From NCBI GenBank assembly GCA_019239895.1, contig JAFAZH010000005.1, positions 1 to 64,000 of the forward strand: 64,000 nt of DNA, given 5' to 3'. Position 1 is the stretch's first letter; every line of letters starts with the position of its first letter. The notes under the pieces are model-generated. The model saw only the letters and a list, made by a program, of their open reading frames with translations, ran no database searches and was not told the DNA's origin. A program made the translations under genes and the position numbers. Shown piece after piece: positions 51,740 to 60,964 of the stretch. The DNA is from Abditibacteriaceae bacterium (lineage in GTDB: Bacteria > Armatimonadota > Abditibacteriia > Abditibacteriales > Abditibacteriaceae).

Positions 51740-54313
51740 TTACTTTATTTGCCACTGCTGGTTATCTCCATTGTTGAGGCTCCATTGCACAATGCGCGAT
51801 CCATCCGTTAGCGATTGACCAAAGACATCTAAAACTTTGCCACTGCCTTTATTGGTCAGGGTATAGGTATCGCCGCCAACAACGTCAAGATGCCAAATTT
51901 GGCTGTTCCCATTATTGGCTCGCTGTTGAGCCGCGAGCGCATCATCGGCACCCGACGCGCCACGCACGCCCAATACAAAACCCGTCTGCTTATTGGTGAG
52001 CATAATATCATTGTTGCCCAGATTCTTGATATGCCAGAGTTGAATAGCTTGGTCGTTGGCCTGCATTTGCACAAGTTGGGCATCATCGCCTGTTTCTTTG
52101 GGCACCGCTACTCTACCGCTATGAAGATTAAAGAGCCGATAGTCGCCATCCGGCAATAGTGCGGTGGAACCGTTGACCACGCGAAAAGCAATTTGGTCTT
52201 CTGTGAATTCCACAATCCCACGTTTTGCAGAAGACAGAGTTAAGTAAATATCACCCGGCTCCTGCGGCGCGTCAAACGCAATCTCTTGATAGCGAAATTC
52301 ACCGAGGGGAATATGGAGTGCGAATTGACCACCGACGAGTTGAGGCCCAGTGTTGCTGCCACGATGCACCTGCCAGCGCACCTGGACATCTTCACCATTG
52401 AACTCATCGTTGAATACAGCGAGACGGCGCACTACATGCGAACCAGTCGCCAAGCGTGGCTTAAAAACTGGCCAGTCGCCATTTTCATTGCTGCGTGCAT
52501 TGAGTAGGTCGAATTCTGGATCGCACGCCGCCAGGGGATGATAACACTTCTGCATCAAGCGAATGAGAGGATGATGCCAGGGATCGGCGAGAGCAGGACG
52601 AATCTCCATGTTGCCGCCCATGTTTTTGACTTTCTTTTCTAAGATTTCATTCTCTGGCCCCTCGCCTGGCACATAGTTCGACCAGGCATTGTTAAGCACG
52701 TAGTTGCGCAAATCGGCATTGCCCTTGAGACGGCGCACGCGAACACTGGTCGCCATCCATGCAAAGCCCTGCCAGGTGTTATCCATCGGCCACACCGATT
52801 CGGTCTCACCATAAGGCCGGTCGGTGCGCGGTGAACCGCCCGTTAAAGGCAACCCGCCCAGGCCCGGCACGTAATGCTGCATATTGATAATCTGCGGCCC
52901 CAGGTCGCCCACGCCATCGGCGATGATAGGACGTGTTTCATCCAGACCTTGAATGACTGAAGAAGCTTCACGCATCGGCTCGGCCCATTCGTTAGCAGCA
53001 CTCCAAATCACCACTGCTGCATGATTACGGTCGCGCTGCACCAACTCCCGATCCATGTTGAGCATATTGTCGCGCCCATGCTGAAAATCTTCACCGCCTT
53101 CGGAGCCACGCAAAGGGGATTCATCCACTAGCATCAAGCCCTTTTCATCGCAGACATCCAGCATATAAGGCGTGGCCGGAATCTGATGAATCCGCATCAC
53201 ATTAAAGTTCAAACGAAGCAGGTTATCTACCGCCTGCGGCCAGCCTGGATTACCTGGGGATGGTGGACCAAAGCCGGGGCGAATGCCATAGGCATCGGTG
53301 CCAAAGTCGGCTTCCTGCTGATTATCACCGCGGAGATTACAATGAATGCCATTGAGTTCATAGTGCGCGCCACGCGCCTGGAACTGGCGGAACCCAAAAC
53401 GCTGTCTATAGCGATGAACAGCTTGCCCGTTGACACGCAGCGTAACCTCCAAGTCATGGAGTTGCGCCTGATACCCAGGACGATAGGGCACGTTCGGCCA
53501 CCAGTAACTTTGCGCTCCTAAGTTCCAGGCAATCTGCCCCAACTCAACAACGCGGGTCTCGCCTGCGGTCAATGCGACTGTCACCGGAGTGATACGTGGA
53601 TAACGGAACGATGCTTTATTCCAGGAGCTAAGCGATGCCGCGAGAGTGACATTGGCAGTCTTATCTGAACTGTTAGTTACCGTGACCTGAGACTGGAGAT
53701 TATCGGGAGCCAGGCGCGTACGCACATAAATATCGTCAATGTGGATATGTGGCAGAATTTGCAGGTTGACTCCCCGCAGAATGCCTTCTTCGAGATAAGG
53801 GTCCCAGGTGGCCCCTTCTGGCACCGTGTATTTACCATTCACCATGAACTTCTTGCGGCCTTTGACTTCAACCTGGATTAAGAGTCTTGCGCCCGGAGTG
53901 GCATAAGGCGTGATGTCAGCCGAAAAAGGCATCCAGCCATTGATGTGCGAGGTAACTTTGGTGAGATGCTCTGCATCCTTGCCAACGTAGACATCAGCGC
54001 CAAAGTTCACGGCAGCAAAGGCCAATCGCACGACACGACCTCTTGCATTTGCGGGGATGGGAATACCCGCACGATAAGTGCCCGCATCACAGGTATAACC
54101 CTGCGCTCGCCAACCTCCCGCCGGGACAACAATCGTTTTCCAGGCTCCACCCTCCGGCTTAAAATCCCAATGGACACCTGCGACACTGGACAGGTCGGCA
54201 GTAATGGTATCTGGGGGTGCAGCAGCGACGGTGGGATTAAGACTAAACAGGCAACAATATAAGGTAAAAAAGAAGCAGAAAATATGGCGTGGGTGATAAC
54301 TCAGGCGCAGCAT
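51740..54313 (-). CDS. Secreted GH2-like glycosidase with C-terminal ricin-type lectin
   Basis: An 857-residue exported protein (signal HIFCFFFTLYCCLFSLNPTV). The N-terminal half has the GH2 sugar-binding and Ig-like domains. The barrel carries MRIHQIPATPYMLDVCDEKG and the acid/base region VVIWSAANEWAEPM. The nucleophile is not certain: YGETESVWP is the best candidate. Residues about 720-857 form a ricin-type (CBM13) beta-trefoil with QxW-like repeats ending IQLWHIK, SQIWHLD and QQWQIK. The ATG at 54313 has a weak ribosome site. Fusion of a GH2 core to a galactose-binding trefoil fits the cluster's likely galactan target. Confidence 0.86.
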   Translation of the reverse strand: MLRLSYHPRHIFCFFFTLYCCLFSLNPTVAAAPPDTITADLSSVAGVHWDFKPEGGAWKTIVVPAGGWRAQGYTCDAGTYRAGIPIPANARGRVVRLAFAAVNFGADVYVGKDAEHLTKVTSHINGWMPFSADITPYATPGARLLIQVEVKGRKKFMVNGKYTVPEGATWDPYLEEGILRGVNLQILPHIHIDDIYVRTRLAPDNLQSQVTVTNSSDKTANVTLAASLSSWNKASFRYPRITPVTVALTAGETRVVELGQIAWNLGAQSYWWPNVPYRPGYQAQLHDLEVTLRVNGQAVHRYRQRFGFRQFQARGAHYELNGIHCNLRGDNQQEADFGTDAYGIRPGFGPPSPGNPGWPQAVDNLLRLNFNVMRIHQIPATPYMLDVCDEKGLMLVDESPLRGSEGGEDFQHGRDNMLNMDRELVQRDRNHAAVVIWSAANEWAEPMREASSVIQGLDETRPIIADGVGDLGPQIINMQHYVPGLGGLPLTGGSPRTDRPYGETESVWPMDNTWQGFAWMATSVRVRRLKGNADLRNYVLNNAWSNYVPGEGPENEILEKKVKNMGGNMEIRPALADPWHHPLIRLMQKCYHPLAACDPEFDLLNARSNENGDWPVFKPRLATGSHVVRRLAVFNDEFNGEDVQVRWQVHRGSNTGPQLVGGQFALHIPLGEFRYQEIAFDAPQEPGDIYLTLSSAKRGIVEFTEDQIAFRVVNGSTALLPDGDYRLFNLHSGRVAVPKETGDDAQLVQMQANDQAIQLWHIKNLGNNDIMLTNKQTGFVLGVRGASGADDALAAQQRANNGNSQIWHLDVVGGDTYTLTNKGSGKVLDVFGQSLTDGSRIVQWSLNNGDNQQWQIK

Positions 54314-54432
54314 ATAAGAATTTAGCCCTCAAGTTTGAATGTGGTTAGTGAACCCAATTATGGAAATCTGACAGGATGGTACTATTATGAATCTAGATCA
54401 CACCTCTTGGCTACTATGGCTAACTGATGCCA

Positions 54433-54479
54433 ACAAAAGATATGAGGCATGGAAAAATCCCATGCCTCATATCTTTTGT
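54433..54479 (-). terminator. Perfect 20-bp hairpin after the DUF4965-type gene
   Basis: Left arm 54433-54452 and right arm 54460-54479 are exact 20-base complements (acaaaagatatgaggcatgg) with a seven-base loop. It begins 30 bases past the minus-strand stop at 54509. It lacks a clean T-run but is a strong candidate to end or weaken transcription between this gene and the GH2-ricin gene, dividing the cluster in two. Confidence 0.75.
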
Positions 54480-54508
54480 GCAAACCGAGGTTATATCTCA
54501 GCCATCAC

Positions 54509-57097
54509 TTAACGGCGTTCAACAACATTAGCTAGGCCAACGTCAACACCTTGCCCCCCAGCGGTCTGATGGCAATGCATGGCGATAGTGACCGTAGCGC
54601 CAGGCTTCAGCAATGCTCTGGCAGTCTGAGTTATTTCAAGCGGTTCATAAGAATTGATAAAACCACCTTCTTTAGCCGCAAAAACACCATTGATATAAAT
54701 CTCCACGTCTTCATCATGATAAACGAAGAATTGAAGGTTAGAATAATTGCCAGCAGGCAGATTCACTTCCCGGCGCAGCCAAATGTCCGGCGTGTCCCAG
54801 GTGGTGTTCACCACTGCGCCAGGGGTGCCTTTAGTGCCGAATCCGCCTAAGCCCTCTTTCCAGTTCGCATCGTTGAAGCCGGGCTGCGCCCAATCATCGG
54901 CAGGCTTTTCCGTGGTATAGCGCCACAGGATGCCTTGACGCTGTGAGGTTGGTACAACTTCGGTGATGACCGGAGGCTGTGGCATTGGTGCCCAGTTGCC
55001 AACTTTTTGGCGGTCGCCTTTGGCCCACTTCACCCACATAGGCCGATCTGCCAGCATTTTGATAAAGATACCGCCAACCACCGGGCGGGCGTGCATTCCA
55101 TCGCTCTTGATGTTGTCAGTGATGTAAGAATCCATCAAGGGAGAGCGAGCCGTGGTGTGATTCAGGAAATCGTAAATCGGTGACACAATCGCCTCGAAGT
55201 CGGCTGGATTGGTGGCCATTGTCGCGCTCCACACAGACCAGTCGGTTTTAGTTAAGTGGGTGCGTGAATCGAGCGGCACTCCATAAGGCTGCATCACTTT
55301 CTTGTAGTGGGCAATTTCTTGCTGTGCTACTACGGGAGGAAAGACGTTAAGGCCCAGAATGCTATCCCACACTAAGTTATATTTTTGGCTCCAGGTATTA
55401 GGCTTATCAAAGGCTAAACGATAGTGGTCGCCATCATTAGCCACCTGCATCCAATGCTGGGCATATTGTTTGGCCATGTCTTGATAGCGGCGTGCGGTCT
55501 GCTTGTCGCCGCGCATCCGGCATAAGTCACCATAGGCGGCTAAGGCCACGATAGCCTTGACCGACAGATTCGCATTATGGGCTAAGTGCCCCATAAAGTC
55601 ATCGGTGCAAAGCTGCTCTTCCGGGTCGTTGCCATATTTTTCGAGATACTGCGCCCACTGCGTTAGTTTGTTCCACCAGGGAGAAACCCATTTGGCACTG
55701 CCTTCTTCCTGCGCAATCGCATCACAGAGAATTAGCATATTGCCGCTTTCTTCCACTGGCATTCCTTCGCCGCCATCGTCGGTGCCACGCGCTACCGGAT
55801 AAGTGCCGAGGTCGTGCGGCGCATTGGGGAATTTCCAATGGGGAGAGGAAGCATACGTCAGGATAGGAACCAGGGATGCCTTCGCCAACGATGGGCTAAA
55901 GAAGATCATCATCGGGTCCATCGGGAAGAATACGTCCACCGTGGCGATGTCACCGTTGCTGGTGTTCTCTTTGGTGAACAAGAGCGGCTGCTTATTATCA
56001 TCAGCAGCCAGGCCGTTGGCGGCCAGACATTGACGATAAGCTAAAGCCGCAATCTGGGCGTAGCGTGCGCCACCCTCGTGGGTGAGGTCGGCCATGAGTT
56101 GCTGGTCGAACTGGGTGCAACGCTGCACGAGACTTGGATAATCGCGCTCGGCAGTCTGCAACAGGTCGGCAGGGGTGGCTCCATTGCGCCGCCAGTAGGG
56201 GCGCAAATTCTTGCCAAAGTATTTGATGGCATAAAGCTCGTCATAAGCCACCATCATGTGACGCGAGACGGGAGTCGTGCCAACATTGCCCAAGTCAAAG
56301 ACAAAACCCAGCACCGGCTGCTCGTCAGTGGTGGCACGCGGCATTCGTGTGTCATCGGCAGCAGGCAAGCCGCCATGATCCACGAACTGGCTAAGGAGCG
56401 TCTGGCTGGCACCAACTGCTGCCCTAGACTGGATCGTGGGGGCAGCGGCATAGGCATAACCCCAGTCAATACGCACATCATCACCGGGCGGCGACAGTAA
56501 GGGTTGCTCATGCGTGCCCACGCGCAAGGCCGTGAGACTCCCCATAAAGCCGCGTGCCCACTCCACCTGTTGCTCCGGTGTATTGACTGCTAACTGCGAA
56601 CTGGTGCTATCGTAAATTGAAACAGTATGTGGCGCACCATCCACCGAGCGCACATTCCAGGTAATGTAACTGAGCGGACGGGACAGCACATCCAAGTCGT
56701 GCGGCAGTGCCGCCGTCATAAAGGTCATGGTCACATGCACTTTGGGGTCTTGGAAGTCGTAGATGCTGCGCGTCGGCGTCACCTGCAAACCAACCTGCGG
56801 TATAGCAGGCGCATCATCTGGTTCAATCCCCATCAAACGCGAAACTTTGCCATCCACGCGAATGAGACTGACCAGGGAATGGGGCCGCTTCGTCCAGTGC
56901 CGCGTCACATCATCATTCAAGTGGTCAGCACATGACCAGATGCTCATATACGGATCGAAAGTCACCAGGGGCACCGCAGGCGGGCGCAAGTTCTGGTCAT
57001 TGTTGGTTTGTGCATGTGCCTTTCCTACAAATAGTGTTGTTATTACACCCAAGATGCTCAGAGCCGAAGCGGTCAGAGGTCGTTTTAATTTAATCAT
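54509..57097 (-). CDS. Secreted glutaminase-like (DUF5127/DUF4965/DUF1793) protein
   Basis: An 862-residue exported protein (signal ASALSILGVITTLFVGKAHA). Domains in order: a beta-sandwich of DUF5127 type (about 35-280), DUF4965 and DUF1793 type alpha-helical barrel (about 290-700; FSPSLAKASLVPILTYASSP, GTYPVARGTDDGGEGMPVEE and WDSILGLNVFPP), and an extra C-terminal galactose-binding-like sandwich (about 735-860; NLQFFVYHDEDVEIYINGVF). Related proteins are annotated as glutaminase because of an Aspergillus relative, but many sit in sugar-degradation clusters, so a glycosidase role is at least as likely. A ribosome site (caaggataaag) precedes the ATG. Confidence 0.83.
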   Translation of the reverse strand: MIKLKRPLTASALSILGVITTLFVGKAHAQTNNDQNLRPPAVPLVTFDPYMSIWSCADHLNDDVTRHWTKRPHSLVSLIRVDGKVSRLMGIEPDDAPAIPQVGLQVTPTRSIYDFQDPKVHVTMTFMTAALPHDLDVLSRPLSYITWNVRSVDGAPHTVSIYDSTSSQLAVNTPEQQVEWARGFMGSLTALRVGTHEQPLLSPPGDDVRIDWGYAYAAAPTIQSRAAVGASQTLLSQFVDHGGLPAADDTRMPRATTDEQPVLGFVFDLGNVGTTPVSRHMMVAYDELYAIKYFGKNLRPYWRRNGATPADLLQTAERDYPSLVQRCTQFDQQLMADLTHEGGARYAQIAALAYRQCLAANGLAADDNKQPLLFTKENTSNGDIATVDVFFPMDPMMIFFSPSLAKASLVPILTYASSPHWKFPNAPHDLGTYPVARGTDDGGEGMPVEESGNMLILCDAIAQEEGSAKWVSPWWNKLTQWAQYLEKYGNDPEEQLCTDDFMGHLAHNANLSVKAIVALAAYGDLCRMRGDKQTARRYQDMAKQYAQHWMQVANDGDHYRLAFDKPNTWSQKYNLVWDSILGLNVFPPVVAQQEIAHYKKVMQPYGVPLDSRTHLTKTDWSVWSATMATNPADFEAIVSPIYDFLNHTTARSPLMDSYITDNIKSDGMHARPVVGGIFIKMLADRPMWVKWAKGDRQKVGNWAPMPQPPVITEVVPTSQRQGILWRYTTEKPADDWAQPGFNDANWKEGLGGFGTKGTPGAVVNTTWDTPDIWLRREVNLPAGNYSNLQFFVYHDEDVEIYINGVFAAKEGGFINSYEPLEITQTARALLKPGATVTIAMHCHQTAGGQGVDVGLANVVERR

Positions 57098-57183
57098 CTC
57101 TATTCTTTATCCTTGTATAGTTGCGGATTCAAAACTCAATCTTCTTTATCTAAATCGAGCAAGCTTAGAACAAGCCGCCATTG

Positions 57184-58215
57184 TTACTTGATGGCAGCTA
57201 CCCTACCCGTTTCCACATCTATTGTCCACGGTGCATCAGAAGGCAATGACAGAGAACGATTATGCACAGTGAGGGACAGCCAGATATAGCGGGCGTCTTG
57301 TAAGTTCCTGCCATGACCCCAACGGTCGCCCATATAAATATAGCTGGTGGCTTGTGATCCCGATACCGGTAGAATATAAGTCGTCTGCGAATCATAAGTT
57401 TTCGTTTCACGCGGAGCCACATCCTTAAAGGCCGACCAGGGGCCAGCGAGGGAAGTGGCGGTGGCGTAGTGATTCGGATTAGCGTCCCAACCGCTCAAAC
57501 TTGACCCAAGCAAGTAATAGGTATCGCCTAAGTGAATCATCGCCGGGGCTTCCAGAGCTTCATGCACCAAAACAACTTCGTGATCTACACCTAAGTAGTC
57601 TGGCGTTAACTGGCTAATACTGAGTCCTCGCTTGCGGTCTTCAAAGATGAGGTAGCCCGTGCCATCGTTGTCTTGGAAGAGCGTCATATCACGGCTTTCA
57701 TGCTCTAACGGACGAAAGCTGCCGCGATAGGTATAGTTGCCATCCACCGTGCTGCACGTTGCCACACCAACTTTAGCTTCCGCATAGTTGCGGCTGTCTA
57801 TGTGCATATACATTACATACAAACCCGTGCGACGATTGAACAGTACTTTAGGCCGCTCCACCACCCGTGACGGCCCTAAATCGCCGTTGTCCTGGCGGGT
57901 AAGGGCATTATTGCGAAATGTCCAATGCACCAGGTCAGTCGAGGCATAACACTTGACGTTCTGAAACGATTGGTCAGTCGTTTGTCCGGTATGATCTTCG
58001 CCAAACCAATAGAAGGTTTTGCCAACTTGAATCATCCCCGCACCATGCGCTTGAATCACGTTGCCTGCCGTATCGCGCCAGACTTCTCCCGGCTTAATTA
58101 CATTCGCAGCAGCAGGCGAATCTTCCGCAGCAATGGCCGAGGTAGCAGTGAGTGGTGACAGGTAAATCGCCTGCAATAGTCCCAACAGGCAAATGATTTG
58201 AGTCCGTTTAGTCAT
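57184..58215 (-). CDS. Secreted GH43 family glycosidase
   Basis: A five-bladed beta-propeller of family GH43, 343 residues with signal peptide (QIICLLGLLQAIYLSPLTAT). The ATG at 58215 has a ribosome site (aaggtga). A longer frame overlaps the upstream gene and lacks signal character. Blade motifs: IQAHGAGMIQVGKTFYWFGE, KCYASTDLVHWTFRNNALTR, ERPKVLFNRRTGLYVMYMHI, SRDMTLFQDNDGTGYLIFED and LEAPAMIHLGDTYYLLGSS. The pattern HGAGMI...WFGE is like exo-beta-1,3-galactanase-type subfamilies rather than xylosidases, which would fit arabinogalactan. Subfamily is judged by eye only. Confidence 0.86.
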   Translation of the reverse strand: MTKRTQIICLLGLLQAIYLSPLTATSAIAAEDSPAAANVIKPGEVWRDTAGNVIQAHGAGMIQVGKTFYWFGEDHTGQTTDQSFQNVKCYASTDLVHWTFRNNALTRQDNGDLGPSRVVERPKVLFNRRTGLYVMYMHIDSRNYAEAKVGVATCSTVDGNYTYRGSFRPLEHESRDMTLFQDNDGTGYLIFEDRKRGLSISQLTPDYLGVDHEVVLVHEALEAPAMIHLGDTYYLLGSSLSGWDANPNHYATATSLAGPWSAFKDVAPRETKTYDSQTTYILPVSGSQATSYIYMGDRWGHGRNLQDARYIWLSLTVHNRSLSLPSDAPWTIDVETGRVAAIK

Positions 58216-58241
58216 AAGAATATTCACCTTAACAACCTGCG

Positions 58242-60743
58242 CTACTTTGCTGACCCGACTTTCCATTCCAGGATGCCCCCAGAAAAACCATCCTGAAGTT
58301 GCACTTCAAGACGCAACGCCGAAGTCGTGACAGGTTTGAAAGTCACCTGGTTGTAACGGTCACGGGCTGTATCATATGCAGAAGCATTTTCGACTGGCTT
58401 CCAGTTATCGCCATCTTTGTACAACAGTCGCCACGACTTAGGCACGCGGCACCCACCTTTGCCGGTGTCATCGAACCAGTAAACGGAAACTGACGCAACT
58501 GGCGTGGGTTGCTTGAAGTCATACTGCACCCATTCCGGCGTGCCTTTATGATCCCACCAAGTGAAACGGGGGACACTCTCATCACTGGACGCAGCAGGCT
58601 CCATGCCGTCATTGAGGGCATCTACTGTATCACCATCATGCACAAAGGAGGCGCTGGGTTGTGGCCCTTTGGCGGTGGCTGGAGGTAGCCATTCATGAGC
58701 ATTATCACCGTGCCCGATGGTAGGAAAAGAAGTGATGCGCAGGCGAGCCGCGCCCATTGGAATTAAAGTCACGGTTTCCAGCGGCTCCTCCGAGCGCACC
58801 GGACTCTGCTGTAATAGACTCACGACATTATCTGGATCGGCCTGCCAGCCGGGAATCTTGCGTGCCCTTGCTTTGAGGGCAACGGGCACAGCATCAGGCG
58901 TAAAGGGCTGGGCTGCAAGGGGGCCATTTTTGCGCACAACTTCAAAAGCCGCAGCAGGATTTTGCGTATTCAATTCAAGGCCATAGTTCCAGGCACTCGT
59001 AGGCAAAACGGCCCATTCAGGCCAGGCATCGCTGCCGCCATAGCGAGACCACTTTTCACCCATCGCCATCGAGAAGGTTAAGGGGCCATAGTCCACTGAT
59101 ACCGAGTTCTTGTTCTTCGTCCAGGTGCGGACGACAATGTGCATGGGCAGTTGCAATGAGACCACATCGCCGTTGTGCCAGGCCCGGTCTACAACAATGT
59201 AAGAGAGCGGTTCAGCATTGGCTTGTGCCACTTTGCCATTAATTCTTAGCACGGGATGTTGCGTCCAGCGTGGCACCCGTAGATAAAGTGGAAAGCTCAC
59301 CGCCTGTGGCGTGTTGATGCGAAATTGAATCGTATCGCTAAAAGGGTAATCGGTTTCTTCGCTAATGCTAACTTCCGTGCCACTGGCAACTTTGGCCTTA
59401 ACATCCGAAGCCGCATACAGTGAGGCACATAGACCATTATCGGCAGTGGCTAACCAGAGTTCCTCGGCGTAGTAAGGCCAACCCATGCCATAGTTATGCG
59501 GACAGCAGCGGTAATCATGCACTCCGGGTTTAAAAGCCTGCATGGGGAATGGCCCGTTACTGAACTGTTGATGTTTCTTGCTGTTATTATCGAGTTGAAT
59601 GGAGTTGGCGCACGTAATGTAATGCGTGCCCTTATGGTCGGGCGGGAGCGCAGCAGGCAGAGAATTAAACGCCAGTTCTTCACAACGGTCAGCCCACAGA
59701 GGGTCGCTCGAAATGTGCGTCATCATCTCGAAAGTATGCATGAACTCGACAATACCGCAGGTTTCAAAGCCCTGGCGAGGGTCACGAAATGCCGGACGGA
59801 TATTCTCATCACCCGCAAAGCCACCACCGGGGAACTGGCCGTAGTTATCCATCACTAAATGATAATCTTGCTCAGTACCACTCAAATATTTGGGGGTTTT
59901 TTCCTGCAACCAAAACTCGGCTGGCTCGCGGATGCCTTGCGACAAATTCACGTTGTGCATCGTTGGCAGCTTGCCCGTATAATCTGGCGAATTATAGTGA
60001 ATCTTTTTCGCTAAATCGAGAAGCCAGTTTTCACCTGTCAGATTATAGAGCCAGTAGATATTCGCCATGTTATCGGCCCAACGCACTGCACCCCACCCCG
60101 TGTTAAAAAAACTGGAAGGTTGAGCATCTACCCACTTGAAATAGTTGCTCATAAACCTCAGCACACGCTGATCGCCGCTAAAGTCATAGTAGGAGTGCAT
60201 GGCGTCCAGCATCGGCATATGCGGCCAAGGATCGGGCAGGTCACGCTTACCCGGCTGTGGCTTAATCTCTTGCGGGCCAAAGTAGCCATCGGGTTGTTGC
60301 GTGGCTATCACCGCATCAATCCACTTGCGCGCTTCGGCAATGATTTTGGGGTCTTTCAAGACATAGCCCAGATCGCCATAGCCACGCAGCCAGTAAGTGG
60401 CTTCTTCCCAGCCACTCTTTTTGGGATCAACCCAGCCGGTATTCTCGAACTTGAGATAATCGGAAATTTCTTCTAAACGCCCACTGAGACCATCCGCATC
60501 CAGTTCCAACTGATGACGCAGCCAACCTTTGGGGGTAATATTGCCAATCGGCAACTTCATAAAAGCCGTCGGCTGCAACGGTGCCCGATTGGGTGTATAA
60601 AAACCAGCCGCCACCAGCGGCTGTGGATTACGCACCACGCGCACGGTGGTAGATTCGGCTGCCTGCGCCGATACCGGTAAACAAATACAGGCCATCGCTG
60701 TTGCCAACGCACCAAGACCAAGTTGAATAAAACGAGACTTCAC
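58242..60743 (-). CDS. Secreted GH127 beta-L-arabinofuranosidase-type enzyme
   Basis: Releases terminal beta-L-arabinofuranose, as from extensin or arabinogalactan side chains. The protein has 833 residues, begins with GTG preceded by gagaggag, and has signal QLGLGALATAMACICLPVSA. The alpha/alpha barrel spans about 60-480. All zinc-site ligands known for GH127 are present: Glu327 and Cys329 in FETCGIVEF, and Cys413/Cys414 in YRCCPHNYGMGW. The latter pair includes the Cys nucleophile. Beta-sandwich domains follow, then a C-terminal discoidin-like module (about 690-833: WVQYDFKQPTPVASVSVYWF). It stands 26 bases upstream of GH43 and is the first gene after the 221-base gap. Confidence 0.93.
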   Translation of the reverse strand: MKSRFIQLGLGALATAMACICLPVSAQAAESTTVRVVRNPQPLVAAGFYTPNRAPLQPTAFMKLPIGNITPKGWLRHQLELDADGLSGRLEEISDYLKFENTGWVDPKKSGWEEATYWLRGYGDLGYVLKDPKIIAEARKWIDAVIATQQPDGYFGPQEIKPQPGKRDLPDPWPHMPMLDAMHSYYDFSGDQRVLRFMSNYFKWVDAQPSSFFNTGWGAVRWADNMANIYWLYNLTGENWLLDLAKKIHYNSPDYTGKLPTMHNVNLSQGIREPAEFWLQEKTPKYLSGTEQDYHLVMDNYGQFPGGGFAGDENIRPAFRDPRQGFETCGIVEFMHTFEMMTHISSDPLWADRCEELAFNSLPAALPPDHKGTHYITCANSIQLDNNSKKHQQFSNGPFPMQAFKPGVHDYRCCPHNYGMGWPYYAEELWLATADNGLCASLYAASDVKAKVASGTEVSISEETDYPFSDTIQFRINTPQAVSFPLYLRVPRWTQHPVLRINGKVAQANAEPLSYIVVDRAWHNGDVVSLQLPMHIVVRTWTKNKNSVSVDYGPLTFSMAMGEKWSRYGGSDAWPEWAVLPTSAWNYGLELNTQNPAAAFEVVRKNGPLAAQPFTPDAVPVALKARARKIPGWQADPDNVVSLLQQSPVRSEEPLETVTLIPMGAARLRITSFPTIGHGDNAHEWLPPATAKGPQPSASFVHDGDTVDALNDGMEPAASSDESVPRFTWWDHKGTPEWVQYDFKQPTPVASVSVYWFDDTGKGGCRVPKSWRLLYKDGDNWKPVENASAYDTARDRYNQVTFKPVTTSALRLEVQLQDGFSGGILEWKVGSAK

Positions 60744-60964
60744 GCTTTACGACTCCTCTCTATAATTCAGGCAGAGCCTCCGCCCCTCATCATTTAATAG
60801 CATTTTAGGACTACTTGTCACAGCTTCACCTACAACCTGAACAGAAACTTGTAGGGATACAGCAAAGAGTATAGCCTTAATGCTTTGGTGACACCTGACC
60901 CCACCTGGCGGGGCCGATGGTTGTCTTTGCCAAACGAAAAACTGCTCATAGCGCAGCGCAGACA

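Noticed and set aside
58216..58266. Upstream start giving a 360-residue GH43
   Set aside because: It would overlap the GH127 gene and precede the signal peptide with polar sequence. The ATG at 58215 has a ribosome site.
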